This document shows positions 11,512-23,346 of a DNA stretch of 64,000 bases, piece by piece (position 1 is the stretch's first letter; each line of letters opens with the position of its first letter). The DNA is taken from NCBI GenBank assembly GCA_963082975.1, contig OY720346.1, positions 71,415,267 through 71,479,266 on the forward strand. Direction: 5' to 3'. Position numbers and translations under genes: made by a program. The notes under the pieces were generated by a model. It worked only from the letters and a program-made list of their open reading frames with translations. It ran no database searches and had not been told where the DNA came from. The stretch is from Labia minor. Its lineage: Eukaryota; Arthropoda; Insecta; Dermaptera; Spongiphoridae.

Positions 11512-11792
11512 AATTAAATCAGCGGTTTGCAACCTGTGGGGCGCGCCTTCCTTGGGGGACGCGAGACTGATGCAAAGGGGGCACGAAGACAATTCAAGTG
11601 CCCGCAAACTTTTGAAAATTTTCAATTTTTTTCCAATATGGTTCTAAAAATAAAAAGGTAAGATTGTTTGAACCATAGCCCACCCCTGTTCCCTGTTGTT
11701 ATATTATTTCAGAAATGTGTAAGGGGGAGCAATAATTTTTTTAGAAAAAGGGGGGCGTCGGTACAGAATGATTGGAAAAAACTGCATTAAAT
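11512..11792 (+). mobile_element. hAT-like MITE, family E
   Basis: The element 11520-11784 begins CAGCGGTTTGCAACC and ends GATTGGAAAAAACTG, an imperfect inverse. The flanking octamers AATTAAAT and CATTAAAT match at 7 of 8. The body has GC-rich outer parts (GGGGCGCGCC near the left, GGGGGGCGTCGG near the right) and an AT-rich middle. End sequence and TSD length fit hAT. Single copy in this window, non-coding. Confidence 0.65.
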
Positions 11793-12545
11793 ATTCTTTT
11801 TATATCTGATAAATAAAAATAATTTTTTATCATATAAGAGTATATTGTTTTCAAGTATTTTTAAAATCCTTACGTGAAAGATCGATAAGATTTTTTTTTC
11901 TTTTCTTTTTAATATAAAAATTCCATTTTTTTTTTTTATTTTACTAATGATCTCGTGGAATTAAATTTACTTTAGATAAAAACGACTTTATCAAATTCTA
12001 ATCATAATTAAAGTGAATATTTCTGTTCCTTTCTTTTAATCTTTGAACGCTCGTCAGGTAGATGAAATGATAACAGAAACAGGAACAGAGAGAGGTGATT
12101 TGGAACTTGTTAGCGGAAGAGTGATTTCTACAAATAGCAGTGGGGGGGGGAAGGACTGAATATTATATCCGAATGAGTTGTATTTTGAATTTATGTATGG
12201 GGAAGGGAGGAGGAAAGATGAATGCTATATAAGCTTAGTAAAGTTCATTCGGCTGGAATATATGTATATTCAAGTTGTTTCAGAGATTTACTGTCCATTT
12301 ATATATATATATATATATATATTGTGATTAAAAATTCGATAAATCTTTCTTGGAAAATTTATCAGAAATTTTTTTTAAAATGAATTATCACAACCGGAAT
12401 GAAAGATAACTGAAAGAAAAATGAATTCTATGCAGAATGAATGAGAAATTTTTATTAAAATATTTTTAGAATAAAATTTATATTTATTTTAATAGTTGGT
12501 AATAATATTATATGAAAGGTAGTAATTCTCTTCTTTTATATATAT
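11793..12545. other. AT-rich spacer with (TA)n
   Basis: (TA)n at about 12299-12322. The stretch 12030-12290 is somewhat less AT-rich, with a G run at 12142-12151, but no gene or repeat family is identified. Confidence 0.4.
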
Positions 12546-13035
12546 ACACCTATTACCTGGTTCACAGAGCCGGCGCTCTGTCATTAAAAAAATTATTCCG
12601 TATGAACTATGAATATTTAAGATTAAAATTATTATTTAAAATAAATAAATGACAAAATATATTAAACAATTTCAAATAATTTATATGAACATAAATTTAA
12701 AAAAATAGTCATAAAATATACAGCCCTTAAACATATGTATTAATGCACTGAAAGACAGAAAAGTATGGCCTCTGTGGTTATAACATAATAAATATTTCGT
12801 AATTTGATTATTAAAATAAATATTTTTATAATTTTATTTTGTTTATAATATTTTGTATTTAAGGAAGCGCTTTCCGGTGTTGCTCGGTGCCATTTTTTTT
12901 ATTATTAAAATTCCTATTTTAAATTAAGAAAAAACTAACAAGATGATTTTTCCCGAGGCTGAAACCAATACAGATCGATTTTTCTTTAGAACGCCTATCT
13001 ATGGTGTGATTTTCAAAAAATTCTTAAAGCTGTTT
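12546..13035 (+). repeat. Family K element, copy 2
   Basis: Starts with TACCTGGTTCACAGAGC, which includes a terminal hairpin CAGAGC-CGGC-GCTCTG. AT-rich body blocks follow (CAGCCCTTAAACATATGTA, GAAAAGTATGGCCT). It ends in a module (CCCGAGGCTGAAACCAATAC; CTATGGTGTGA) that family B also carries in part. Followed about 75 bp later by a second copy in the same orientation. Confidence 0.65.
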
Positions 13036-13109
13036 AATTACAATCAGAAGTACACTCTGAGATAAAGAATAAAATAGGTATAATACATTTATTATAGTTA
13101 TTATTATTA

Positions 13110-13600
13110 GTACCTGGTTGATCGAGCCTTATAAACTATGAATAATTAAGATTAAGATTATTATTTAAAATAAATAAACGACAAAATATTTGAAACAATT
13201 TCAAATAATTTTAAAGAACATAAAAAAAAGTCATAAAACATACAGCCCTTAAACGTATGTATTAATTCACTGGAATACAGAAAAGTATGGCCTGTGGATA
13301 TAACATAATATATATTTCTTAATTTGATTACAAAATATTATTAAAAAATATATTATTAATTTTATTTTATTTATAATATTTTGTATTTAATGAAGCGCTG
13401 TCCTACATCTATAAGAAATTTCTATTTTAAATTAAAATAAAACTAACAATGATGATTTTTTTGTGACCTGAACCCAATACAAATCGATTTTCTTTACAAA
13501 ACTTATCTATGGTGTGAATTTCAAAAAATCCTTAGATCGGTAGAATATCTCAAAAATACAAATATAAATATACAATTTTTGCTAGTATAATAAGATAGTG
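13110..13600 (+). repeat. Family K element, copy 3
   Basis: Begins GTACCTGGTTGATCGAGCC, where the hairpin has been lost. It then parallels copy 2 block by block (CAGCCCTTAAACGTATGTA, GTATGGCCTGTGGATATAAC, CTATGGTGTGAATTTC). The order and orientation relative to copy 2 suggest tandem arrangement or repeated insertion at one site. Confidence 0.65.
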
Positions 13601-14430
13601 TAAGATTATTCAAAAACTAAATTTAATTTATTACAAAAAAATATAATTTGTTTGAAATATTTAATGGTTTTAAAAAAATTATCTTTTATTGAAATTGATC
13701 ATTAAAATAAACATAAGATATTTTTTAAGACATGAAAGCATTGAAAATATGAATATAAAAATGTTTTCATTTTTCTTCAACGCAACCTCGCATCTGTCTA
13801 TCTGATGTTTGATTTATTCTTCAATCCTTTGTCAATCAAAAAAGCAAAATCGATGTTTTGTAATAAAATGGCATTCATTCAGGTTTTTTTTTATTTTATT
13901 TTTAAATTGCGTGAAATTGTCTCTAAAGGCATTTAATTATCTAATTAATTTGGCCGTTAAAGTGAATTTCAGGTGGTGGATGAGGAGAGTAGAAATTACA
14001 GAGAAAGGGATGGAATGGAATGAAAAGACAAAGTAATTGCAAAAACACCTGCCCTTCAAATCTTGCCAAGACTAATTAACTATTGATCGAGGTGTGTTGC
14101 TAATTCCACAACCTTCGTCAAAATTAGCTCTTAGCGTGTTCCATGGGGTGCATACTAATCAATTTCCACCTCGATTATTACTTCATTTCTTGTTTGATAT
14201 ACCTGTAACTTGTTAATTGATTAAGCCATACATGCTCTTTCATTTGCCATAAAAGACAATTTTAGATTCTATTTTATAAACACAAACAAATTTCAATAAA
14301 TAGATGTTTCTGATGATAAGTTATATAAATAGAATAATGAGAATTCCTATCAATAAATTAAAAATTTAATCAAATTTAAAAAACTTCTAAAAATTAATTT
14401 TGATGGGAGTATGAATTTAGTATGTAAATA
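13601..14430. other. Unique spacer
   Basis: The stretch 13770-14270 is less AT-rich and shares nothing with the repeats here. The open frame at 13809-14036 has no recognisable domain. No splice, promoter or RNA signal is strong enough to call. Confidence 0.35.
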
Positions 14431-14775
14431 AGGTGACCTCTGGCCAGTCACAGTACCGACCGACGGTTTGAAATGAATTAATTTCTAGCTACAGAAACAA
14501 TTTCAAATAATTTAAAAGGATCAATTAATGCAATAAAAACAGACATTGAGATAACAAATATTTTTAACTTTATTTTATTTATAATATATAAGTAGGCGCT
14601 GGCTGTGAGGTCATGAAGGGCTGGGTAACGTCATAAATTAAATTAAATTAAGAAAAAACTAATGAAGATGATTTTTCCCGAAGGTAAAACCAATACAAAG
14701 TGCATGATTCGTGGAGATATGTAAAAATCTCCTCATGTGAAAACAATACCTCCCTTACTATCGTCAGTCGGTAAA
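14431..14775 (-). mobile_element. HINE family B, copy B3, internally deleted
   Basis: Plus strand reads TGACCTCTGGCCAGTCA (decayed hairpin), then ACCGACCGACGGTTTGAAAT, then the body. It closes with CTATCGTCAGTCGGTAAAAA near 14775. Compared with 46452-47093 the (GTCC)n tract and the core are missing. The end pair is still recognisable. Confidence 0.75.
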
Positions 14776-15850
14776 AAGAGAATAACATTTATATAATTAC
14801 GTCGGGTGTTTCCGGTTTAGTTCGGGCAAATACGGTATGTTCGGTTCGGTTCGGTTCAAAATATAGCTCCATCAATATTAATTGTTTTTTTATTCAATTT
14901 AATTCAAGAACTTGCATCAAAAAATATTGATTTCATTTATTCGAAGAAGGTGTAGAAGAATAAAATAATTAGAATTATTAAATTTATTTAAAATGTTCCT
15001 AAAGGGGAAAGATGAATTGTTATTAAATAAATATTCAAATGAAGAAATCGATTTATTTATATTTAGAATGATGTAATTTGAAAAAATAACAACACCCGAA
15101 AATTTTTACTTTCACACGACAAAAAGGGTCTCATAGTAATAAAATAAGCTTGCATAACGAGTCTCAATGAGACTCTTTTTGTGTTGGTTGCCGATTTGGA
15201 GCGAAGAGTCGTGAGAGCGTAGGAGGAGGAGCAACAACAACAATAACAACAACAACATCACTCGTTCCTAGTTTATTTGAAGATGGACTGATGAACAAAA
15301 ACAAAAACAACAAAAGAATATACCTTTTGACCTTCCTTATATGGACTAAATAGTGATAGCACTCTGAGATTAGGGGAGGGGGGAATTTCTAGTATCGTTC
15401 AGAAATTATTTTCTCAAACAAACAATGGAAATACACTTGAATCCTAACAAAAGGGACGATCAAATGGGATAACTTATGATTTTCCAATCCAGAATAAATT
15501 TTATGATAAAATATATTGACTTTAATATAGAAACTTTAGTCATCCATTTAAGTTTCGCCTTTATGTTTTCTTCTACAATCGTTTTTTTTTATTTTGTTTT
15601 AAATATATGTATGTATATACATATACATATATTTAAATCTAAAAGTAGAAAAATTGATTTATAGTTGAAGAATAGAATAAATTATTTAATAAGATACCGA
15701 AAAGGCATAAAAACAAAGTTGAATTATATGTTGTTGAAAATACTTTTTCAATTTTATTTTTCAGGTATAAAAAAAAAAGAATAAAATGAAAGGTGCTTAT
15801 TTTTATTATTATTATTCTAAATTATTATTTTTATTTCTTATACTAATAGT
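14776..15850. other. Spacer with a unique patch and short tandem repeats
   Basis: (GGTTC)n-like repeats lie at about 14840-14858 and (CAA)n at 15231-15256. The patch 15150-15300 is GC-richer and unique, with GAGTCTCAATGAGACTC (15160-15176) forming a perfect 8-bp hairpin around one base. No gene identified. Confidence 0.4.
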
Positions 15851-16684
15851 TATCTTATTTGAATTATTTCAAAAAGTATTTATTTATTCATCAATATTTT
15901 CATTTTGTCCCCTTCAAAGTGATTCCCTTCAGATAGAATGCTGCACTTATGCCAGCGCTTCTTCTAATCTTCGAAGCACTTCTGAAATGCGCTTTTTGGT
16001 ATGATCATCAGCTAGTTATTCGATTCCAACTTTATCAATTGTGTCAAAACGCTTTCCTTTCATTGGTCTTTTTAGTTTTGGGAATAGGAAAAAGTCGCAG
16101 GGAGCCAAATCTGGTGAATACGATGGTTGAGGCATGATTGTGTTGTCGTTTTTGACTAATAAATCACGAACAAGCAATGATGTGTGAGCTGGTGCATTGT
16201 CGTGATGCAGAATCCATGATTTGTTTTTCCACAATTCCAAACGTTTGAGCCGTATTGCTTCACGAAAACGTATCATAACTTCCTTGTAGTATTTCTTATT
16301 AACAGTACGACCTATTGGTAAGAACTCATGATGCACCACGCCATTGTAATCAAAGAAAACAGTGAGCAAAACCTTCACATTTGATACAACTTATAAACAT
16401 TTTTTTGAGGCAAAATAGACTCGCCGAATGCCACAATCATCATTTTAAGTGCGTTGAAGCTCTTTATTCCAATTTTAACGCCAAATTTAATACAGATTCT
16501 TTGATCCATTTTTTTAAGTAAAAAATCGAAGTACACACAAAAACGTGACAAAAACTAACTACTAATCCAAAATGGCTGATAGTGCCAAGATATGAGCAAC
16601 ATATGAGTACCAACATACCAAAAAAAAATTTCAATAATCTAACGTACACAGCCCGACACCATTTCTTTTGAATAGACCTCGTAT
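15851..16684 (-). pseudogene. Mariner transposase remnant (DD34D catalytic domain)
   Basis: The minus frame 16016-16378 (120 residues) covers the catalytic core. VFFDYNGVVHHEFLP carries the first Asp, LHHDNAPAH the second, and YSPDLAPCDFFLFPK the third, with 34 residues between the last two, the mariner spacing. The N-terminal helix-turn-helix region upstream (16380-16660) is broken by stops. The right end keeps a degenerate terminal repeat (...GAATAGACCTCGTA near 16682) like that at 57510; the left terminal repeat is missing. The catalytic triad is intact but the gene is truncated at both ends, so no active enzyme is expected. Confidence 0.85.
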
Positions 16685-17402
16685 TTTATTGAATAAGTTT
16701 TAGTTAGTTTTACAAATAGACGAATGTTGTGAAATTGAATTGCTAGGTTATCTATTTAATTATTTAATTAAATGGAATTGACAAAATTAATTCAATTCCA
16801 TCAATCGGCCACATTGGATAGTATTCATTTAGTTGATTTGTTTAATTTCGCAGGTTAAACAAATCGTTTTAGGCGATAAATCCATTACTTTGAATCTTTT
16901 CTTTAATCGTAGGAAAAAAAAAAATCAATTCACTGTTTTTTTTTCATCATCAATTAAATTAGTAGCTAGAAACTTTAATGTAGGATAAGCCCACATGTTG
17001 GGTGTTATCTGTTTTTTATTTATAAATCAACTGTTAGAGGGAAGGTTGTTGTAACACTCCGATACTAGTGAACATCAGTTTTCACTTTAATGTCCCGCAT
17101 TACTTTGAAAAGCGTTCTCATTAATCAATAAGTAATTTTAACTTTAACCATTAAATATGAATTCAAATTAAATGTGCTGATATGTATTATAAAGAGGAAA
17201 CTAAAAAAATAAAATAAATGTTTAATCTTCAAAATAATTACTTTCCTTATTAAAATGAAGCTTTAATTGAAACAAATTAAAAGATAATTATTTATATATC
17301 CAATAAATTTTTATTTTTCATTAAGAATTACTGAGGTGTTTTGTTCCACTAAATTTACGACATTTATTAATTTTCTCAATTTAAACATAAAACGAAAATA
17401 TT
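16685..17402. other. AT-rich spacer
   Basis: Nothing recognised beyond AT-rich low-complexity DNA. Confidence 0.4.
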
Positions 17403-17966
17403 CTATGTCGAGATTTTGATGTTTTTATACGTTTTGAAGGATCCTCAATCATTTTCACTAAGTTGAGAAAAATGTGTGTGTGTGTGTGTGTGTGTGTGTG
17501 AGTAGACAAGATTACGCAAAACGGTTTGAGCTTGAATAATAAATTTTGGTTTATTCAAAATTCTTAGTTTTCTATCAACTTTTGAGAAATGTAGCTCAAC
17601 CGGAAGAGGGTCATTACCTACAACGTTTTGATTTTTTTTCCTCTAAACTGACCGTAAAAATAAAGATATATGTTTGATAGTTTTTCACATAATTAAAAAT
17701 TGTATAAAACTGCTATATATAGAATTTCTGCTGGATTGAATCGCTTAAAGTACCAGAATTAGTTTTTTGACACTGAAAATCTCACGCGCCAACACGTGAC
17801 GTGGTGCCATCAACAAAGAGCCAAACATGCGCAGGTTTAATAAATCTTATTTATTAATTTTAATTTATAATTTATAATTAATTAAATTTAATTTAAATAT
17901 AATAATATATTATGGTATTTAATCCAATTCAAATTGCGAGATAGTCGATTAGAGACACTCCAGCTT
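17403..17966 (+). mobile_element. HINE family A, copy A2, 5'-truncated
   Basis: Starts inside the element at GTCGAGATTTTGATG, so the 5' subterminal repeat is lost. A (GT)n tract at 17471-17500, the core, the GC-rich CACGTGACGTGGTGCC block, and the 3' end GCGAGATAGTCG with a slightly mutated hairpin follow, ending CCAGC at about 17964. Confidence 0.85.
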
Positions 17967-18480
17967 ATTTTTAATTGATTTTCCTAAAATATAAATTTTA
18001 TCAAATATCTAGTAATTTAAATTAATTATTATATAAATTATTTAAAATATATATATATTATTATTTAAACTTTTAATTTATTACTAAATTTTCATTAAGG
18101 TAAACAAAATTAAAATTATAGTCTCATAGATTAGAAATTTTTTTAAATATTTGTTTTTTATTATCATATAAATATGATATATATTTACGTATATATTGAT
18201 TATATATTAATAATTTAATAAATTTCAATTTTAGATGAGTTTGTTAATATTTATTATTGATTATATAATTATTTTCCTTCCCAATGCACATTTAATAATT
18301 GTTTATTTTCTGAAAATGAAAGTTGATATTTGATTTCCATTTTAAATAATAAATTTTGGAAAAATTAATATAATTTAAATGTTAATTATCAATTATAATA
18401 TTATATAACAAACAAACAAAAAAATATCGAAATTTTAAACATTTATAATATATTTTCTAATAAATATTTAAAAGTATCAT
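17967..18480. other. AT-rich spacer
   Basis: Very AT-rich; nothing recognised. Confidence 0.4.
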
Positions 18481-19041
18481 TACTATCTCGCCAGAAAATT
18501 TTCGATGTCGAGATTTTGATGTTTTTATACGTGTTGAAGGTTCCTGAATTATTTTCACTAAGGTTGAGAAAAATGTCGGTGTGTGGGTGGGTGTATCTAT
18601 GTATGTGTGTGTGTGTATGTAGACAAGATTACGCAAAAACCGTTTGAGCTAGAATAATGAAATTTGGTTCACGGGCATTATTCAAAATTCGTAGTTTTCT
18701 ATCAACTTTTGAGAAAGGTACCTCATCCAGAAGAGGGTCATTACTTTTTTCCTCTAAACTGACTGTAAAAATAAAGATATATGTTTGATAGTTTTTAACA
18801 TGATTAAAAAGTGTATAAAACTGCTATATATAGAATTTCAGTTTGATTGAATTTTAATAGGACTGCAAATCACGCGTTAGCACGTGACGTAGTGCCAACA
18901 ACAAAGTGCTAAATACGCGCTGGTTTAATAAATATTATTTATTAATTTTAATTTATATTTAATTATTTTAATTTAAATATAATATATGTGTTAATTAATC
19001 CAATTAAAATTTGCGAGATAGTCGAGTAGAGACACTCCAGA
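18481..19041 (+). mobile_element. HINE family A, copy A3
   Basis: Retains both ends: ACTATCTCGCCAGA at the 5' side, where the second hairpin strand and about 20 bp are deleted, and GCGAGATAGTCGAGTAGAG...CTCCAG at the 3' side. A G/T-rich tract at about 18574-18620 replaces a pure (GT)n. Flanks are T-rich on both sides. Confidence 0.85.
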
Positions 19042-19362
19042 TTTTTTAAACTTTGTATAATAGATTGAAAATTACAATGTAGATAATTTACAATATATAT
19101 ATAAAAGAATGATGTTATTTATATATTATATATGTATATGATAAAATCATTTTTCTTTGAAATTTTAATTTCATTGTGATTTCGAAAAATGCTGTTTAAT
19201 TAAAAGAATTTACTTTAGTTGATTGCTTCATTGTATAAATAGTAACTAGATTAATCATAAAATTAAAAATATAAATTAATATTACTCGTGACAATTATCA
19301 AAGGCGCCAAGATAATATTATATTATTTTATTATTAAATAAGTTTGTTTCTTAGAGAGAAAG

Positions 19363-19417
<55 letters not shown>

Positions 19418-19778
19418 ATAGAGAGAGAGAGAGAGAGAAATTTGTTCTGAGAAAGTTAATCGTTAAGTAAGATATAAAAATGACATTCTATTTAACTCTA
19501 ATAAATGTATTAATTGAAAAAAGTATATTTATATTTGTATATAATTATATATAGATTATTTAATTATATTAAAAAGGACAAGCGATCCACTTAGCATGAA
19601 AGTATTTTTATATTTTAATGAAAAACATATTTAATTATTTTGAGTTTTCATTTTGAACTTTTAAAGATAGTTTTAATAAATTTCAAAAAAATATTAAAAT
19701 AATCATTTGGAATTATTGTCTAATATAATTAGTATATTTATAAACTATTATTTTTACTCCTATTGGAATATATTATTG
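19042..19778. other. AT-rich spacer with long (TA)n(GA)n
   Basis: A compound microsatellite (TA)n then (GA)n spans about 19366-19438, one of the longest (TA)n tracts in the window. The rest is AT-rich. Confidence 0.6.
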
Positions 19779-20389
19779 GGTAATTGTTTAGAAAACGGGA
19801 AGTCTCGGGAATTTGGAAGAAACTTTGCCAATGGATTACGTTTTTAATTCCAAAGAAACTTTCCTTATGCAATAATCTCTCGGTCTCTTCTAGTTTACGA
19901 GATAAGAATTATTAAATTTCGCATATATATATTCATTGATATTTTATTTAGATAGCATGTTTTATTATTAGACCACGAGAGGGCTCCACTAATTTTCTGT
20001 TTTTATAAGTTCGGTTAGGATATAAGAAGATTAAAGGCTCTAGTGTTTTTTTTTATGTGTGTGTGTGGGGGGGGGGGGGTTCAGTTCGTTTTTGTTTATA
20101 GAAAAATTAAAAAATTAATTAATTAAATAAATTTCCAGTATCGAAGTAGAACCGAAAAAAACCGAAATAAGTGAATAATTTGTGAATTACTCATTTAAAC
20201 ATTACTTAATAGCATTTCGACGTTCATAACCAGCTAATCAGCCAAAATTTAATAATTTTTATCTCGTAAATTAGAAGAGACCGAGAAATATTGCATAAGG
20301 AAAGTTTCTTTGGAATTAAAAATGCAATCCACTGGCAAAGTTTCATCCAAATCCTTGAAGCTTTTCGTTTTGTAAACAATTACCAAAGA
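19779..20389. mobile_element. Element with about 140-bp terminal inverted repeats
   Basis: The left arm 19779-19922 (starting GGGTAATTGTTTAGAAAAC, through TTTAATTCCAAAGAAACTTT) is the inverse complement of 20247-20389, by eye about 85% identical with small gaps. The interior (about 325 bp) holds a G run at 20067-20080 and no transposase frame. Long arms and lack of coding capacity fit a fold-back or long-TIR MITE; no clear target duplication was found. Confidence 0.65.
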
Positions 20390-20895
20390 TATTTTGTTTG
20401 ATTTTTAAAGAACCTCAGATGCTCACCTGATTTGTTGTTACCTTCTTTAAAACATTGAATTAGTACACGTTATTTTTTAATTTATAAGATATAATAAATT
20501 GGATAATAATAATTAAAGAACCATATCATTTTGTTAATTAAATAAATAAATATACATTATAAATTAAATATTATATTATTTACATTTTATTTACATATAA
20601 ATATTCATTTCTTTTTTTCTCTTTCTACTTTTATTGAAAATATCATGTCTAAAAAAAAATAATTTATATTTGTTAGTGGAATTAATTAAAAACAAAAACA
20701 AAAAAAACGAATAATAATTGCATTTTTGAAATTAACCATGGGGAAAAATATTTTATTTTATTTATATAATCAAAGTTGGATCAAAGGTTTCTGATTTGTA
20801 AAAACTATTATTCTTATAGGCACTGGTATAATATCTATTATTTATTTAAAGAAAATTTTTATAGTATCTTTATAAAATTATTTAATAACAATTTA
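20390..20895. other. AT-rich spacer
   Basis: Nothing recognised. Confidence 0.4.
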
Positions 20896-21040
20896 TTATT
20901 TAGGTACTTGATAGCGCCTCCGATCAAGAAAATCAAGATAAAGGTTGATAGGACCCGTTCTACTGATCATAGGACACCTCATCATTAATATGACCGACTT
21001 GATAGGCGTTGTTCTTGCGTAGGACGTACAAAAGTCTATT
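20896..21040 (+). mobile_element. tRNA-derived SINE (family H), 3' fragment
   Basis: Matches the 3' half of the SINE at 32005-32272: TACTTGATAGCGCCTCCGAT, ATAGGACCCGTTCTACTGAT, GGCGTTGTTCTTGCGTAGG. The tRNA-like head is missing, as expected for a 5'-truncated reverse-transcribed copy. Confidence 0.7.
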
Positions 21041-21967
21041 AATATACATTGTACATTGTACATTGTAAATAATTATAAATAAGTATAAATGTATTTTGAA
21101 GAAAGTAAAACAAAATAATACAAGTAAAAGCAAGATAGTTTATTCATAATTATTAATAATTTATTTATTCTAGAAATGTTGATCTAAAGTGCTTTATTAA
21201 TATTAATATGAAAACATTTGAAATAATAGTTATTATATGCAAGAGGAATTTAGATGGATGGATGGATGGATAAACCAAGTGTCGTAGAAAATGATCGTCC
21301 CTTTTTGAGGTGAAGTAATGTGTAATCCGTCATAACCTTACATTTTGTTATAAAAGTATATAAAATATTAATCTGTATTGTTTCGTTGTTTTTTGTTTAT
21401 GTTCTGCAAGTTTTAAATATAAAATAATGACGTAAAAAGCGGGTAAAAAGTTTATCCTCGACATTTTCGTTTAAATAAAAAATTGAAATCGTCCACGATT
21501 TGTTTTGACTCTCATCTATTTTATCTCTTTTGGAGATTTGATTCATTTGGAAAGAAAAAAAAATAATATCTTATGGATGACGTCAAAGGGGTGTGGTGGT
21601 GTGGTTTTTCTTTTATTTGCTCACGCCGGTATAAGTCGTTTTAACTGTCAAAACAACCTCCCCCTCCACCCACCCCACCCCCCAATAAGGGTGGAGAAGA
21701 GCTTTATTCTAGTTAATGAATATTTCCCTGGAGGGGGGTGTTCGTGTTCTATTAGTGGGGATGGAAGAAGGGGGAATAGGAATTGACGATGTTAATCAAT
21801 TAATAAAACGACGCTTTTCATTAAAATCCAATGCCAAAAGCAAACGTGCCGATTTGCTGAAAATTTATATTGACAGAACCAAAAAAAAACAAACAAATGA
21901 TTTATTTATCGAATCACTGAACACAAGACAAATTAAATTAACACCTTCACAATTATCAGTAAAATAA
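21041..21967 (+). other. Unique region with an uncharacterised 83-codon frame
   Basis: Not shared with the repeats here. A (GATG)n tract lies at 21252-21270 and a C-rich run at 21658-21683. An open frame at 21716-21967 encodes a basic tail (DDVNQLIKRRFSLKSNAKSK and onward) that looks less random than other small frames. It stops exactly where HINE copy A4a begins, so it could be an old exon or chance. I recognise no domain. Confidence 0.2.
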
Positions 21968-22262
21968 GCTGGAGTGTCTCCACTCGACTATCTCGCAAAT
22001 TTGAATTGGATTAAATAACATAATATATTATATTTAAAGTAAATTATAAATTAAAATTAATAAATAATATTATTAAAACAGCGCGTGTTGATGGCACCAC
22101 GTCACGTGTTGGCGCGTGATATGCAGTGTTAAAAAATCAATTCCGGTACTTTCAGAAATCAAACTGAAATACTATATATAGCAGTTTTATACAATTTTTA
22201 ATCATGGGAAAAACTATCAAACATATATCTTTATTTGTACGGTTACTTTAAAGGAAAAAAAT
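21968..22262 (-). mobile_element. HINE family A, copy A4a, 3' half
   Basis: Hairpin end at the left (CTGGAGTGTCTCCACTCG), AT-rich half, CACGTG block at 22095-22120, then the copy stops in the A-rich tract at 22262, where copy A4b begins with its own hairpin end. The element's 5' half is missing. Confidence 0.8.
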
Positions 22263-22790
22263 CTGGAGTGTCTCCACTCGACTATCTCGCAAATTTGAAT
22301 GGATTAAATAACATAATATATTATATTTAAATTAAATTTAATTAATTTTAAATTATAAATTAAAATTAATAAATAATATTGATTAAATCAGCGCATGTTT
22401 GGATCTTTGTTGATGGCACCATGTCACGTGTTGGCGCGTGAGATTTGCAGTGTTAAAAAATTAATTCTGGTACATTCAGCGATTCAATCAAGCTGGAATT
22501 CTATATATAGCAGTTTTATACAATTTTTAATCATGTGAAAAATTATCAAACATATATCTTTATTTTTACATGCACTTTAGAGGAAAAAAAATCAAAACGT
22601 TGTAGGTAATGACCCTCTTCTGGTTGAGCTACATTTCTCAAAAGTTGTTAGAAAACTACGAATTTTGAATAAATCACATGTACCAAATTTCATGATTCTA
22701 GCTCAAACCGTTTTGATAACTTTCGATCTTTGTTGATGGCACCACGTCACGTGTTGGCGCGTGAGATTTTCGTGATCGCAAGATAATAAA
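22263..22790 (-). mobile_element. HINE family A, copy A4b, with internal duplication
   Basis: Complete hairpin end at 22263 and a decayed 5' end at about 22768-22790 (CGTGATCGCAAGATAATAAA). Between the core and that end it carries a second copy of the GC-rich block (CTTTGTTGATGGCACCACG through GTTGGCGCGTGAGATTT, 22727-22769), already present at 22400-22445. The (GT)n stretch is replaced by this duplication. Confidence 0.8.
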
Positions 22791-23346
22791 AAAGAGATGA
22801 CATTTATTTTAATTTAATAAAATTTCTTTTTATTTTGATTGGAATAGAACTTTTTAATCTTAGGACCAGATGATTTATTTATCTACACACAAATTTTCTA
22901 AGCTAATAGAAAATATTTAAAAATTGATTAAAAATTCTATATGTAGGTTATAACTTTAATGAAGGAGAAATGGACGATTTCCCCTTAAATCACTTGATAA
23001 TCTTAAATTTATTTTCAAATATTTAAAAAAAATAATTGTCTAGTGATTGATTTTGAAATATTTATATTTTTATTTAATCAATTATTTTTTTCAATTAATT
23101 TTCCGATTAATATTTTTTCAGATGTTTTCATCTTTTGAAAATGAACTTCACCTAATTCAGGAGCCAGTTTAAAGTGTTTCTTTAAAAAAAAAAACCCGAG
23201 GTAACGGAATCAATTGCCCAAGAAAGCAAAGGTCAACATTTGAAAAAAAAAACAATTATTTCTTAAAATTTAATTTAAAATAATTTATCAGTTATATAGC
23301 AAAAAAAAAAAAAAAATTAATAATAAAATATTACCATTATATATTA
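22791..23346. other. AT-rich spacer
   Basis: Nothing recognised except A runs near 23310. Confidence 0.4.

Noticed and set aside
13809..14036. Possible 75-residue protein
   Set aside because: Starts in low-complexity sequence; no domain or splice context.
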